This document shows, one piece after another, positions 1 through 8,669 of a DNA stretch of 64,000 nt. The DNA comes from Phycisphaeraceae bacterium (GTDB lineage Bacteria; Planctomycetota; Phycisphaerae; Phycisphaerales; UBA1924): assembly GCA_019636675.1 (NCBI GenBank), contig JAHBXC010000001.1:1299007-1363006 (forward strand), in the 5' to 3' direction. The first letter of the stretch is position 1, and the number at the start of each line of letters is the position of its first letter. Under the pieces are notes generated by a model. That model was not told the DNA's origin. It did not search any database and saw only the letters and a program-made list of their open reading frames with translations. The translations under genes and the position numbers were made by a program.

Positions 1-312
1 GTCCTAGAAATCACGCCCCTTAGTACCTACTGGGGATAAACGCCGGTTCGTATGCCTACGACCGTGACACGCTTCAGCATCGCACTCAGATGGGACACCT
101 CATCACCCAGACGCCAAGGCCAGGGCAATGCTCCGGTTCGACCCAGTAGTCGCTTGGATAGGAGAACAAACATGCCCAGAATGCTGCCATGTTGGCGCCG
201 CAGCATCGTGAGCATGTGTTATCAATGCACGGCGGATCAACAGAATACCATCGTGTGTCGAGAATGCCAAGCCCGGCCTGCTGTTCATGACTCAACTCTC
301 CCCTATGTTGGT
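1..312. other. Leading stretch without a supported gene
   Basis: No reading frame here has a recognisable domain, a plausible ribosome-binding site or the GC-rich codon pattern of the neighbouring genes. The base composition looks lower in GC than the following genes. It lies downstream of the minus-strand prepilin-like gene and may be its 3' flank or the remains of a decayed gene. Confidence 0.4.
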
Positions 313-1161
313 TCAGAAGTCGAAACCTGAGTACCCATCGATAGTCTGCACAACTGGCTTTCCGATCCGAAGCGTAGCGCTCCAGGGCGTAGGCGAACCC
401 GGCATCGCGTCGCGTACGCTGCGCATCTTTGCGTGGCCATCCGCGAAACCTACATGCCACTCGGTGTCGCCGTGCCGTCGCTCCGTGTGTGCCAGAATGC
501 CCTTCCTTGCCGGAAAGCGGATAGACCCAAACCCTACGGCCTTCGCATACTCCAGCGCCTCGTACTTCGGGATCGGGCTCGTGCGGTGCTCTTGCCACAA
601 GTCATCAGTAAAGAGCGTGGCGTAGGTCATGAGATAGTGTGAGTGATACTGGTATAGCCTGTGCGGATCAGTGACCCGCGACAGATCGATTTGACCACTC
701 ACATCGTCCGGTCCCGAGGTGCTGTGCCAGTGCTGAGACGGGTTGAATCCCGATTCCTTCATCAGTCGCGGCCAACTGACTGGGAGTGCGAGATAGATAT
801 TCGTTGCCGCGGGGACAGACTGCAGATGCGGGCCGTAGAACGAGGGGACGAGCGCCTGATCGGGCCGCCCGGGGGTCGGTGCAATCGATTGCCTGTCTGC
901 GGCCCACGCGAAGAAGTCCTGCATCGTCGCGCCCATGTTGCGGAGGTTGATCAGATCGTCCTGCTTCACCTTGAAATGCCGGATCACCGGCACGGTGATG
1001 AGCAGCAGCACGCTGATCACGAACGCGACCACCAGCAGTTCGATCAGCGTGACGGCGCGGCGGGTCACTCGCGTGAGTCGCCTTCCGCGCGGCGGAACGG
1101 GCACATAGGCGATCGCTGCCGCTGCTTTGACGATCCGATGCGTGTCCCGGTCCTGACGCAT
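313..1161 (-). CDS. Prepilin-like protein with N-terminal methylation/cleavage motif
   Basis: A 282-residue protein. Basic residues 23-35 lead into VTLIELLVVAF, a type IV prepilin/pseudopilin motif: cleavage is expected after Ala36 rather than the usual Gly, which leaves Glu at mature position 5, followed by a hydrophobic helix of about 23 residues. Near the C-terminus is GFADGHA, the signature of the large planctomycete families of prepilin-like proteins (DUF1559 and relatives). The function of these proteins is unknown; they probably go through a type II/IV pilus-like export system. The ATG at 1161 is preceded by GGAAGGGG and is preferred over an upstream in-frame ATG at 1215. It follows lpxA on the same strand with a gap of about 90 nt, so it may be a separate unit. 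Confidence 0.75.
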   Translation of the reverse strand: MRQDRDTHRIVKAAAAIAYVPVPPRGRRLTRVTRRAVTLIELLVVAFVISVLLLITVPVIRHFKVKQDDLINLRNMGATMQDFFAWAADRQSIAPTPGRPDQALVPSFYGPHLQSVPAATNIYLALPVSWPRLMKESGFNPSQHWHSTSGPDDVSGQIDLSRVTDPHRLYQYHSHYLMTYATLFTDDLWQEHRTSPIPKYEALEYAKAVGFGSIRFPARKGILAHTERRHGDTEWHVGFADGHAKMRSVRDAMPGSPTPWSATLRIGKPVVQTIDGYSGFDF

Positions 1162-1252
1162 GGGCAGATCCCCTTCCGACCCACAGAATAACGGACCGGG
1201 GGCCGGGGCTGCCAAGACCTTTTTCGGGGATATCTCTGCCCGGACTGCCGGC

Positions 1253-2155
1253 TCAGCGCCTCGGCGCGGCCTTCAGGTCGCGCAGGGACTCGCGCCAGCG
1301 CCCGTGGATGCCGTCGCGGACGCGGTCGAAGAAGTCGCAGAGTTCGCGCACGCAGTCGGGCTGGGTCTCGTCGGCGCGCAGTTGCTGCACCAGCACGCTG
1401 ACCGGGGCCTCGTGGTCGCGGAAGAGGATCTTGAAGGCCTGCTTGAGCGCCTCGATCTCGGCGGCGGAGAACCCTCGGCGCGAGAGCGCGACGGTGTTGA
1501 CCTTGCGCGGCTCGGCGGGGTTGCCCTCGACGACCATGAAGGGCGGGACATCTTTGGCGATGCGCGTCAGCCCGCCCACGAAGGCGTACTTGCCGACGGT
1601 CGCGAAGTGGTGCACGCCTGCGCCGCCTGCGATTGTCGCGCCGGTCTCGATGTGGGCGTGGCCCCCGAGCATGACATTGTTCGCGATGACGGCGTCGTCC
1701 TCGACGACGCAGTCGTGGGCGATGTGGACGCCGACCATGAGGAGGCAGTTCGAGCCGATGCGGGTGGTCCCGCCGCCGACGGCGGTGCCTCGATGGATGG
1801 TGACCTGCTCGCGGATTTTGTTGTTGTCGCCGATGTGGAGGGTGGCGTGCTCGCCGCGGTACTTGAGGTCCTGCGGGTCGGCGCCGATGACGGCGTGGGG
1901 GAAGACCTCGTTGCCCTCGCCCATCGTGGTGTCGGAGCAGATGACGGAGTGGGGGTGGAGTCTGCACCCTGCGCCGATGACGCAGCGCGGGCCGACGACG
2001 GCGTAGGGCCCGATGACGATGTCGGGGGCGACGACGGAGGTGGGGTCGATGACGGCGGTGTGGTGGATGCGCGGCGAAGCCGGGGCGTCGAGCTCGGCGG
2101 GGCGATCGACCACGCGGCGCGCGGGGCGTGCCGTGGGCGCGGCGTGTCGGCTCAT
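1253..2155 (-). CDS. lpxA: UDP-N-acetylglucosamine O-acyltransferase LpxA
   Basis: A 300-residue left-handed beta-helix acyltransferase that transfers 3-hydroxyacyl from ACP to UDP-GlcNAc, the first step of lipid A synthesis. Residues 32-200 carry hexapeptide repeats of the [IV]GxxxxI type. VHIAHDC at 143-149 contains His147, which corresponds to catalytic His125 of E. coli LpxA. The C-terminal helical part (about 215-300) is the usual LpxA tail. The ATG at 2155 overlaps the TGA of the upstream lpxC/fabZ gene (ATGA), so the two are translationally coupled. The N-terminal ~28 residues are a Pro/Arg-rich extension absent from E. coli LpxA. It is the last Lpx gene of the bamA-led operon. Confidence 0.95.
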   Translation of the reverse strand: MSRHAAPTARPARRVVDRPAELDAPASPRIHHTAVIDPTSVVAPDIVIGPYAVVGPRCVIGAGCRLHPHSVICSDTTMGEGNEVFPHAVIGADPQDLKYRGEHATLHIGDNNKIREQVTIHRGTAVGGGTTRIGSNCLLMVGVHIAHDCVVEDDAVIANNVMLGGHAHIETGATIAGGAGVHHFATVGKYAFVGGLTRIAKDVPPFMVVEGNPAEPRKVNTVALSRRGFSAAEIEALKQAFKILFRDHEAPVSVLVQQLRADETQPDCVRELCDFFDRVRDGIHGRWRESLRDLKAAPRR

Positions 2156-3609
2156 CGAGCGGGCTCCGCGTCGACCATCATGAACTTGACGCGGGCTTCG
2201 GCGACGAGGCGCCCGTCGACACGGGCCACGCACTGGACATCACCGAAACGCTCCGTGGCTTTCACTGCTTCCGTCTCCATCACCAGCTGGTCGCCCGGGA
2301 CGACGGGCCGGCGGAGTTTCACGCGATCCATACTCAGCAGGACGGCAATCTTACCCGTCCTTTCGAGCTTCTGGCTGAGCATAAGCCCGGCGAGTTGCGA
2401 CATCGCCTCGACGATGAGCACCCCCGGCATGATGGGTTCGCTGGGGTAATGCCCCTGGAAGAAGGGCTCGTTGATGGTGACATTCTTGAGTCCGACCGCC
2501 CGGCGATCGCCTTCCAGCTCGATCACGCGGTCCACTAAAACCATCGGATATCGGTGGGGCAGGAGCGAGAGAATCCGTTTGATGTCGAACGCCGGGGGGG
2601 TATCGGGGTTGACGGCGGGGGGTTTCCGGCCCGGCTCCCGCCGCCTGGCCTGCTCGAGAAGGGCCCTCACGAGCTGCTGGTTGAGGGCGTGCCCCGAACG
2701 GCTGGCGATAATCTTCCCCTGAACGGGGCGTCCGGCAAGATAGAGATCCCCGAGAAGATCGAGAAGCTTGTGCCGGACGGGCTCGTCGGAGAATCGGAGC
2801 GTGTTGTCGATCGGTCCCTGGGGCCCGATGACGAGCATGTCGGCGGGTTTGAGGTGGGCGAAGAGGCCGCGCTGGCGCATGGACTCGGCCTCGGAGAGCA
2901 TCGCGAACGTGCGCGCCGGGGCGAGTGAAGCGGCGTAGGGGCTGCTGGAGAGCGCGCCGTTGGCGAGCGGGTCGCCCTGCTGCCCCGGCGAGGCCGGGGG
3001 CGCGCCGAGATTGAGTGTGAAGGCGGCGACCTGTCGACCGAGGGGGTTGCTGGCGCCGTAGTCGAGGTCGTAGAGGAGTTCGAGTGTCGCGGACTCGCTG
3101 GGGAGGGCGACGATGACGGACTCGGCGCCCTCGCCGGTGTGGGTGGCGCGAACGGTGATGGGCTCGGTGATGACGATCGGTCGGCGGTCGGCGTCCTGCT
3201 CGACGAGCCCTGCCTCGGCGAGGGTGTCGGCGAAGAGCTTGGCGGAGCCGTCGCCGATGGGGACTTCGGGGCCGTCGATATCGATGCGCGCGTTGTCGAC
3301 GCCAAGCCCTGCCAGGGCGGAGAGCAGGTGCTCGACGGTCTCGACGAGCGCGTCGGCGGAGTCGGCCGGCGCGCCCGGGGCGCGCAGGGCGGTCCGGCGC
3401 GGCCGGTCGACGACGTTCTCGATGCGCGCCGGGGCGGAGGGCGCACCGGGGAGGTCGGTGCGTCGGAAGACGATGCCGGAATCCGCCTCTGCCGGGTGAA
3501 TCGTGACGGTGGCGGGCCTGGCGGTGAACAGACCGACGCCGGAAACGCTGACCGCTCGGGCGAGCGTGCGTTGGCGGCAGGGGCCGGGGTTCCTGGAGGT
3601 GGCGGGCAT
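2152..3609 (-). CDS. lpxC/fabZ: Fused LpxC deacetylase / FabZ dehydratase
   Basis: A 485-residue bifunctional protein. Residues 11-325 are LpxC, the zinc deacetylase that commits UDP-acyl-GlcNAc to lipid A: VEHLLSALAGLG supplies zinc His94, HKLLDLLGD supplies His280 and Asp284, and SGHALNQQ has the catalytic His307. Residues 340-485 are FabZ, the (3R)-hydroxyacyl-ACP dehydratase: LLPHRYPMVLVDRV, then GHYPSEPIMPGV with catalytic His387 and VEAMSQ with Glu401. The linker is Pro/Arg-rich (320-340). Such fusions are known in Bacteroidetes and Planctomycetes. The ATG at 3609 lies 8 nt after the lpxD stop. The fusion lets one gene supply both the competing fatty-acid and lipid A branch enzymes in fixed ratio (inference). 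Confidence 0.95.
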   Translation of the reverse strand: MPATSRNPGPCRQRTLARAVSVSGVGLFTARPATVTIHPAEADSGIVFRRTDLPGAPSAPARIENVVDRPRRTALRAPGAPADSADALVETVEHLLSALAGLGVDNARIDIDGPEVPIGDGSAKLFADTLAEAGLVEQDADRRPIVITEPITVRATHTGEGAESVIVALPSESATLELLYDLDYGASNPLGRQVAAFTLNLGAPPASPGQQGDPLANGALSSSPYAASLAPARTFAMLSEAESMRQRGLFAHLKPADMLVIGPQGPIDNTLRFSDEPVRHKLLDLLGDLYLAGRPVQGKIIASRSGHALNQQLVRALLEQARRREPGRKPPAVNPDTPPAFDIKRILSLLPHRYPMVLVDRVIELEGDRRAVGLKNVTINEPFFQGHYPSEPIMPGVLIVEAMSQLAGLMLSQKLERTGKIAVLLSMDRVKLRRPVVPGDQLVMETEAVKATERFGDVQCVARVDGRLVAEARVKFMMVDAEPAR

Positions 3610-3617
3610 GCGCGGGC

Positions 3618-4760
3618 TTATTGTTCGCGCGCCTCGCGCTCGAGTCGCTTCACCTGCTTGATGAGTTCGGGCAGTCGCGACATCCCGGCGAGGACCTTCA
3701 TGGCTTCGGCGATGGGCCTGGCCGGGTAGCCGGCCCAGGTCTGGCCGGGCGGGACATCGTCCATGACCCCCGAGGCGGCCCCGATGCGTGCGCCGGCGCC
3801 GATGCTGAGGTTGTCGGCGATGCGGACGCCCCCCCCGAGGATGGCGCCGTCGCCGACGCGCACGGACCCGGCGATCGCGGCGACGCCGCAGATGATGACG
3901 GACCGGCCGACGAGGCAGTTGTGCCCGATCTGCACGAGGTTGTCGATCTTGGTGCCGGCGCCGACGACGGTGGGGCCGAACTTGCCGCGATCGATGTTGG
4001 TGTTGGCGCCGATCTCGACGTCGTCGTGGATCTCGACGTTGCCGGCATGGGGGATCTTGGCGAGTGACTTCCCGTCGGCGCTGGGGCGATAGCCGAACCC
4101 ATCGGCGCCGATAACGGAGTTGGCGTGGAGCCGGACGCGTGCGCCGATGACGCAGCGGTCCTCGACGACGACGCCGGCTCGCAGCTCGGTGTCCTCGCCG
4201 ATGCGCACGTCGGCGCCCAGCGTGACGCCGGAGTGCAGGACGACGCGAGGGCCCACGACGGTGCGCGGGCCGATGGTCACGAACGGCCCGATCGCGGCGG
4301 TCGGGTCGATGACGGCGCTGGGGTCGATCGACGCCTGCGCGTGCGACCCGACGCCCGGGAAGTGCGTGGGCGGCGTGAGGATCTCGAGCACGGTGATGGT
4401 CGCGCGGTCGGCGTCGTCGACGACGAGGATCGCCTTGCCCGGCGCGGCCTCGAGGTCGACGCCCCGGGTGACGATCGCGGCGGCGGCGCGGCTGGCGGCC
4501 CACTGCGCGGCGCGCTTGGCGTCGCGCACGAAGGTCAGCGTGCGCTCATCGGAGCGGTCGAGCGCGTCGAGACGCTCGATGCGCAGGTCTTCGGGGCCTC
4601 TCAGCTCGGCCTTCAGAAGCTCCGCGAGCTGCTTCGTGGTCCAGACGCGTGCGCCGGGCGGGCGAGCGCCGCTCACGGGCGGAGCACCGTTGTGCGCGCC
4701 GGGGTGCATGGTCGGCGCGTGGGTCGCGTGGGCGGTCTCTGCGTCGGCGTGGCCTTGCAT
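3618..4760 (-). CDS. lpxD: UDP-3-O-acylglucosamine N-acyltransferase LpxD
   Basis: A 380-residue enzyme adding the second hydroxyacyl chain to UDP-3-O-acyl-GlcN. Residues 38-130 match the LpxD uridine-binding domain (TTKQLAELL... LTFVRD). From about 140 to 335 there are hexapeptide repeats of a left-handed beta-helix. LVQIGHNC carries His280, equivalent to the catalytic His239 of E. coli LpxD. A C-terminal helix (345-380) would be the ACP-contacting extension. The first ~37 residues are His/Ala-rich and not conserved in the family; an internal ATG at residue 18 is an alternative start. It sits 18 nt downstream of the skp-like gene. Confidence 0.95.
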   Translation of the reverse strand: MQGHADAETAHATHAPTMHPGAHNGAPPVSGARPPGARVWTTKQLAELLKAELRGPEDLRIERLDALDRSDERTLTFVRDAKRAAQWAASRAAAAIVTRGVDLEAAPGKAILVVDDADRATITVLEILTPPTHFPGVGSHAQASIDPSAVIDPTAAIGPFVTIGPRTVVGPRVVLHSGVTLGADVRIGEDTELRAGVVVEDRCVIGARVRLHANSVIGADGFGYRPSADGKSLAKIPHAGNVEIHDDVEIGANTNIDRGKFGPTVVGAGTKIDNLVQIGHNCLVGRSVIICGVAAIAGSVRVGDGAILGGGVRIADNLSIGAGARIGAASGVMDDVPPGQTWAGYPARPIAEAMKVLAGMSRLPELIKQVKRLEREAREQ

Positions 4761-4778
4761 TCGTCGCGGTCGGCTCGG

Positions 4779-5411
4779 TCAGGGCCTGGATGTCGCGTTC
4801 GCGCGGTACTCGTTGTTCATCATGGTGAGGAGCTGGTCGGAGACATCGATCTGCTTGCTCGCGTGGATGACGCGGCGAGAGACGATGAACGACTTGACCT
4901 GCTGCTCGGTGCCGTTGCGGACCTCGGCGAAGGCGTCGGTGCTGAGGATGATGTCGAACCCGTTGCGCTCGGCGAACCGCCTGCTCGCGTCCTCGATCTT
5001 GCGGAACAGGTTGGCGTAGATCTCGCCCTTCTCGGCGTCGATGTAGCCGACGGCGACCTCGCCCTCGACGCGCAGCTTGATGCTCATCTCGGTGATCTCG
5101 CGGCTCTTGGACACGCGCTGCGACGAGTTCTCCGGGAGGAGCTTGAGCTCTTCCTGGGCGGCGGTGAGCTGCCTGGACATCTCGTCGATCGTGCGACGGC
5201 GCTGCGCCATCAGCGCGTCGATGCGCTTCTGCTGATCTTCGATCTCGGCGAGCCCGTTCATGACGGACTCCATGTTGATCAGCCCGATGGTCACCGGCTT
5301 GGCGGACTGGACGGCGTTGGCCGTCGCGCGCCACGAGAGCGCGGTCAGGGCGAGCGCCGCGACGCAGATCGCGACGGGCCACAGGGTGCGACGGGCGTTG
5401 GGTGCGTTCAT
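4779..5411 (-). CDS. Skp/OmpH-family periplasmic chaperone
   Basis: A 210-residue protein with an N-terminal hydrophobic segment (about 11-33) acting as a signal peptide or anchor, then the OmpH fold: a small beta-strand section (GLINMESVMNGL), a long charged coiled coil (about 55-150) and the closing strand GFDIILSTDAFA. OmpH/Skp proteins form trimers that hold unfolded outer-membrane proteins in the periplasm for delivery to BamA. Its place directly after bamA and before lpxD is the classic order in Gram-negative bacteria. At 210 residues it is longer than E. coli Skp (161), mainly in the coiled coil and C-terminus. Confidence 0.88.
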   Translation of the reverse strand: MNAPNARRTLWPVAICVAALALTALSWRATANAVQSAKPVTIGLINMESVMNGLAEIEDQQKRIDALMAQRRRTIDEMSRQLTAAQEELKLLPENSSQRVSKSREITEMSIKLRVEGEVAVGYIDAEKGEIYANLFRKIEDASRRFAERNGFDIILSTDAFAEVRNGTEQQVKSFIVSRRVIHASKQIDVSDQLLTMMNNEYRANATSRP

Positions 5412-5579
5412 CGGGGTCCCTCGTGTTCGGGGGTCTGGTTCGTCGGCGATGGGCGGTCCGGCTCGCGACGCCGCCCGGGCAGGGGCCCGGGTGAGCCGGG
5501 CTGCGAGTGGGACGCATCATACCGCCCCCGGGGTCCGGGCGGGCGAGCCAGGACGCTGCCTGATCGCGGAAACCGGGCG

Positions 5580-8027
5580 TCAGAAGGGCAGATCGATGCT
5601 GAAGCTGAAGGTGCGCTGCTGGTCGGTCTCTTCGCTGACGATGGGGATGCCGAAGTCGAAGGCGAGCGGCGCGTTGGACAGCGCCGCGATGCGCAGGCGG
5701 ACGCCGGCGCCGATGGCGACCCGGTAGTCCTCGAAGCCGGGGTCGTTCACGACGGTGCCCGAGTCCATGAAGATGACGCCCGACAGGATGTTCTGCCAGA
5801 GGGGCTGTTCGAGCTGGAGGCCGAAGAAGAACAGCCACTCGCCGCCCACGGGCTCGCTGGAGGGGTCGCCGTTCTGCTGGACGCTGCGAGGGGAGACGGT
5901 GCGGAACTCGAACCCGCGGAAGCTGCGGCCACCCATGTAGAACCGCTCGTAGACCGGGGCTTCGTCGTCCTGGACGATGTAGCCGACCTTGGTGTTGACG
6001 CTGAGGACGGTGCGCCGGCCCAGGAAGTCCTCGCTGAGGGGCACATAGAGCGTGTGCTCGGCTTCGAGTTTCGTGAAGTTGAAATCGCCCCCCAGGATGC
6101 CGACCTGCTCGGCGCGAAGCTCGAGGTAGGTGCCTCGGGAGGGGGTGAACCGCTCTTCGAAGGGGATGGTGCTCCGGGTGAGACTGAGCCCGAGCCCGGT
6201 GAGCGTGTTGCGCCCCTCGACCTCGAAGAAGTCGACCGGGGAGGTTGGGTTGATGTCGGAGAGTTCGATGGATTCGGCGCGGAAGGTCAGCGCCGAGGTC
6301 CAGAGCGTCCCGAAGCGGCGCGCGAGCCGGAGGCGCCCGCCGTAACGGCTCTCGTCGTACTCGTCGTAGACCCGGTCGCGCAGGAAGAGCGACCCGCCCA
6401 GCGAGAGCGGGGTGTCGAAGAGCCAGGGCTCGGTGAGACTGATGGAGTAGGTCTGGACATCCGTGCCCGGCGCGAGGGTGATGTTGAAGTCCTGCCCGCC
6501 CCCTCGGAACGCGCGGCGGGACAGGAGCTCGTCGAGCGAATCGGGCGTGCGCGAGATATCGAAGTTGCGCTGCCCGATCGAGACCGAGCCGATGAGGCCC
6601 GAGTCGGACCCGACGGCGGCGAGGAAGGTGACCGTGCCGGTGTCGGTCTCGCGGACCTCCATAAGGAGATCGCGATGGGCCGGGCGGGCCGGGTCGGGGT
6701 TCTGGAGGTACGCCGTGGGCGGATCCAGTGGATCGAAGAGACGCAGCGAGCCGAGCCGGCGCTCGGCGGTCTGGATCGCGCCGCGGTCGATCGGCCTGTC
6801 GGGCCGGACGTTGACCTGCTGAAGCTCGCGCCGGATGACCCGCTGGTCGGTGATGCTGTTGCCCTGGATGATGACCTCGCCGGTGCGCACGCGAGGCCCC
6901 TCCTGGATGGTGAGGAGGAGATCAACCTCGGGGCGCCCGCCCGGGACGCGCAGCTCCTGCGAGTTCACGACGACATCCGGGTGACCGAGCTGCCAGTAGG
7001 CCTCGCGAATCTTCGTGATCGACTGGGTGATGCGCAGCGCGGAGTAGACATCGCCCGGCTTGACGACGAGCAGCCCGATCGCCTGCTCGCGCGAAACGCT
7101 GGGTGTCTGCCCCTCGGGGACATCGCCGGTCGCCAGGATCACATCGCGCAGGGAGTACAGGGGCCCCTCGTCGATGACGAAGGTGACGATGGCCTCGCGC
7201 CCGTCCGGGCTGGGCGTGATGCGCCGGTCGGCGCGCACGTCGAGGTACCCCCGGTCGCGGTAGTAGCGGATGATGGACGCGACGTCGGCGTCGAGCGCGT
7301 CGTTGTCGAGCGGGCCGCGGCTGAAGACCCCTCGCACGCGAGATCGCACCGCGGTGCGGATCTCGCGCGGCGCGAAGGCCTCGTTGCCCTCGAAGCGGAT
7401 GTCGGTGAGGCGGACGCGCCCGCCCTCGCGGATCCGGAACAGCACGACCCCTTCGCGCTCGAGTTCCTCGCGATCGACCGTGACGTCGACTAGGAAGTAC
7501 CCGCGCCGGCGATAGACCTCTTCGATCGCGCGTTCGGCGCGACCGAGCTCGTACTCGTCGATGGGCACGCCCGGGTCGATGCGCACCGCGGCGGCGAGGT
7601 CGCGGTCCGGGATGCTCCGGTTGCCCACGACCTGCACGTCCTGCACGATCGGGGCTTCTCGCACGCGATACACCACGTCGACCGACCCGTCCTCGTTGGG
7701 GAAGACCTCGGCGTCGAGCTTGGCGAACTGCCCGAGCCGGAACAGCCGGCGCACATCCTCGCGCGCCGTCGCGTCGCTGTAGGGCTGGCCTTCGCGCAGT
7801 CGGATCTGGTTGCGCACCAGTTGCTCGTCGACGCGCGCCAACCCCTCCACACGGATGCGCCGGATCGGGCGGAACTCGAACGGGCTCTCCGGCGCGATCT
7901 CCGGTCGGGCCGGCTCTGTCGGCGCGACCTGCGCGAACGACGCGCCGCCTGCGCACAGCGCGAGCGCGACCGCCGCGAGGGGCGCGGCGTGACGGGCGGG
8001 GCTCGGGCGTCGGATCGGGCGGCTCAC
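5580..8027 (-). CDS. bamA: Outer-membrane assembly factor BamA
   Basis: An 815-residue protein that inserts beta-barrel proteins into the outer membrane. From the GTG at 8027 the N-terminus is a textbook signal peptide (twin-Arg-rich n-region, Ala/Leu core, cleavage near ASFA|Q). Five POTRA domains follow (roughly 45-120, 121-200, 201-290, 291-385, 386-470), then a C-terminal 16-strand barrel. FYMGGRSFRGFEF contains the conserved RGF motif of the Omp85 lid loop. The chain ends in a terminal Phe (SIDLPF), as expected for a BAM substrate. An in-frame ATG at 8078 would add 17 residues before the signal peptide; neither start has a clear Shine-Dalgarno. It heads the operon bamA-skp-lpxD-lpxC/fabZ-lpxA. 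Confidence 0.93.
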   Translation of the reverse strand: MSRPIRRPSPARHAAPLAAVALALCAGGASFAQVAPTEPARPEIAPESPFEFRPIRRIRVEGLARVDEQLVRNQIRLREGQPYSDATAREDVRRLFRLGQFAKLDAEVFPNEDGSVDVVYRVREAPIVQDVQVVGNRSIPDRDLAAAVRIDPGVPIDEYELGRAERAIEEVYRRRGYFLVDVTVDREELEREGVVLFRIREGGRVRLTDIRFEGNEAFAPREIRTAVRSRVRGVFSRGPLDNDALDADVASIIRYYRDRGYLDVRADRRITPSPDGREAIVTFVIDEGPLYSLRDVILATGDVPEGQTPSVSREQAIGLLVVKPGDVYSALRITQSITKIREAYWQLGHPDVVVNSQELRVPGGRPEVDLLLTIQEGPRVRTGEVIIQGNSITDQRVIRRELQQVNVRPDRPIDRGAIQTAERRLGSLRLFDPLDPPTAYLQNPDPARPAHRDLLMEVRETDTGTVTFLAAVGSDSGLIGSVSIGQRNFDISRTPDSLDELLSRRAFRGGGQDFNITLAPGTDVQTYSISLTEPWLFDTPLSLGGSLFLRDRVYDEYDESRYGGRLRLARRFGTLWTSALTFRAESIELSDINPTSPVDFFEVEGRNTLTGLGLSLTRSTIPFEERFTPSRGTYLELRAEQVGILGGDFNFTKLEAEHTLYVPLSEDFLGRRTVLSVNTKVGYIVQDDEAPVYERFYMGGRSFRGFEFRTVSPRSVQQNGDPSSEPVGGEWLFFFGLQLEQPLWQNILSGVIFMDSGTVVNDPGFEDYRVAIGAGVRLRIAALSNAPLAFDFGIPIVSEETDQQRTFSFSIDLPF

Positions 8028-8240
8028 AGGTCGGGGACGATACTTGCGACACCCCGACTCCACAACTTCCCCGGGCATGCGATCTTTGCGCGAAGAACCC
8101 CGGCGCCTCCCTTGCGGAGCGTGGACGACCTTGTGTACGCTTGGCCTTCCGCGATGCCATGACGCGCCGCGGAGCGAGAGAGACTTCTCCCTTCTCCCCC
8201 CTCTACGCGCCCTCTGGCGCGGGACTGGCAAGGACGCGTG

Positions 8241-8669
8241 ATGTCGAATTCCCCCCTTGCGGCGCGACGGCTCGCGCTGCAGTTCATCGCCGCCGCCTCG
8301 GTCGTGGCGGGCGGCGCAACCCTCTGGACCATCCTCGACCCGGTCAGCGTCCGCGCGACCGAGACCTGGATCCTCCTCAGCGTTCTGGGGCTGTTCATCC
8401 TCCCGGTCGGGACCATCGTGTCGTTCGAGGCAGACCGGCGCGCCCGGGCACGCTCGGCCAGAGAAGCGGCGATGCTCCCTCGCGAGCACGAGCAGACCTC
8501 GGTCCTCGCCTACGACATCGCGGGCGAGGACGACGCGACCGCCCGCGCCTCGCGCTCCTTCGTCGAGCACGAGACCGCCGCGGTCCGTCACTCCGGTCGC
8601 AAGATGGTCAGTGCACGCCGGCCGGCTCGATCAGCACCGGGACGCTCACGCGCGTCGACCCGGCGTTGA
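8241..8669 (+). CDS. Small two-helix membrane protein, unknown function
   Basis: A 142-residue predicted inner-membrane protein. Two hydrophobic segments (about 11-32 and 44-64) are separated by a short loop and followed by a charged Arg/Glu-rich cytoplasmic tail. The ATG at 8241 follows AAGGAC at a suitable distance. The last ~60 nt overlap the 3' end of the minus-strand anti-sigma gene, so the true C-terminus could be less conserved. I do not recognise a family. It is divergent from bamA, with which it shares a 200-nt upstream region. Confidence 0.55.
   Translation: MSNSPLAARRLALQFIAAASVVAGGATLWTILDPVSVRATETWILLSVLGLFILPVGTIVSFEADRRARARSAREAAMLPREHEQTSVLAYDIAGEDDATARASRSFVEHETAAVRHSGRKMVSARRPARSAPGRSRASTRR

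Noticed and set aside
52..642. Small plus-strand open frames near the window start
   Set aside because: No ribosome-binding site, no domain and unlike the local codon pattern; most overlap the prepilin-like gene.
4125..7493. Long open frame on the plus strand opposite lpxD, skp and bamA
   Set aside because: Low-complexity Asp/Val/Gly-rich product without domains; the opposite strand encodes clear family members over the same span.
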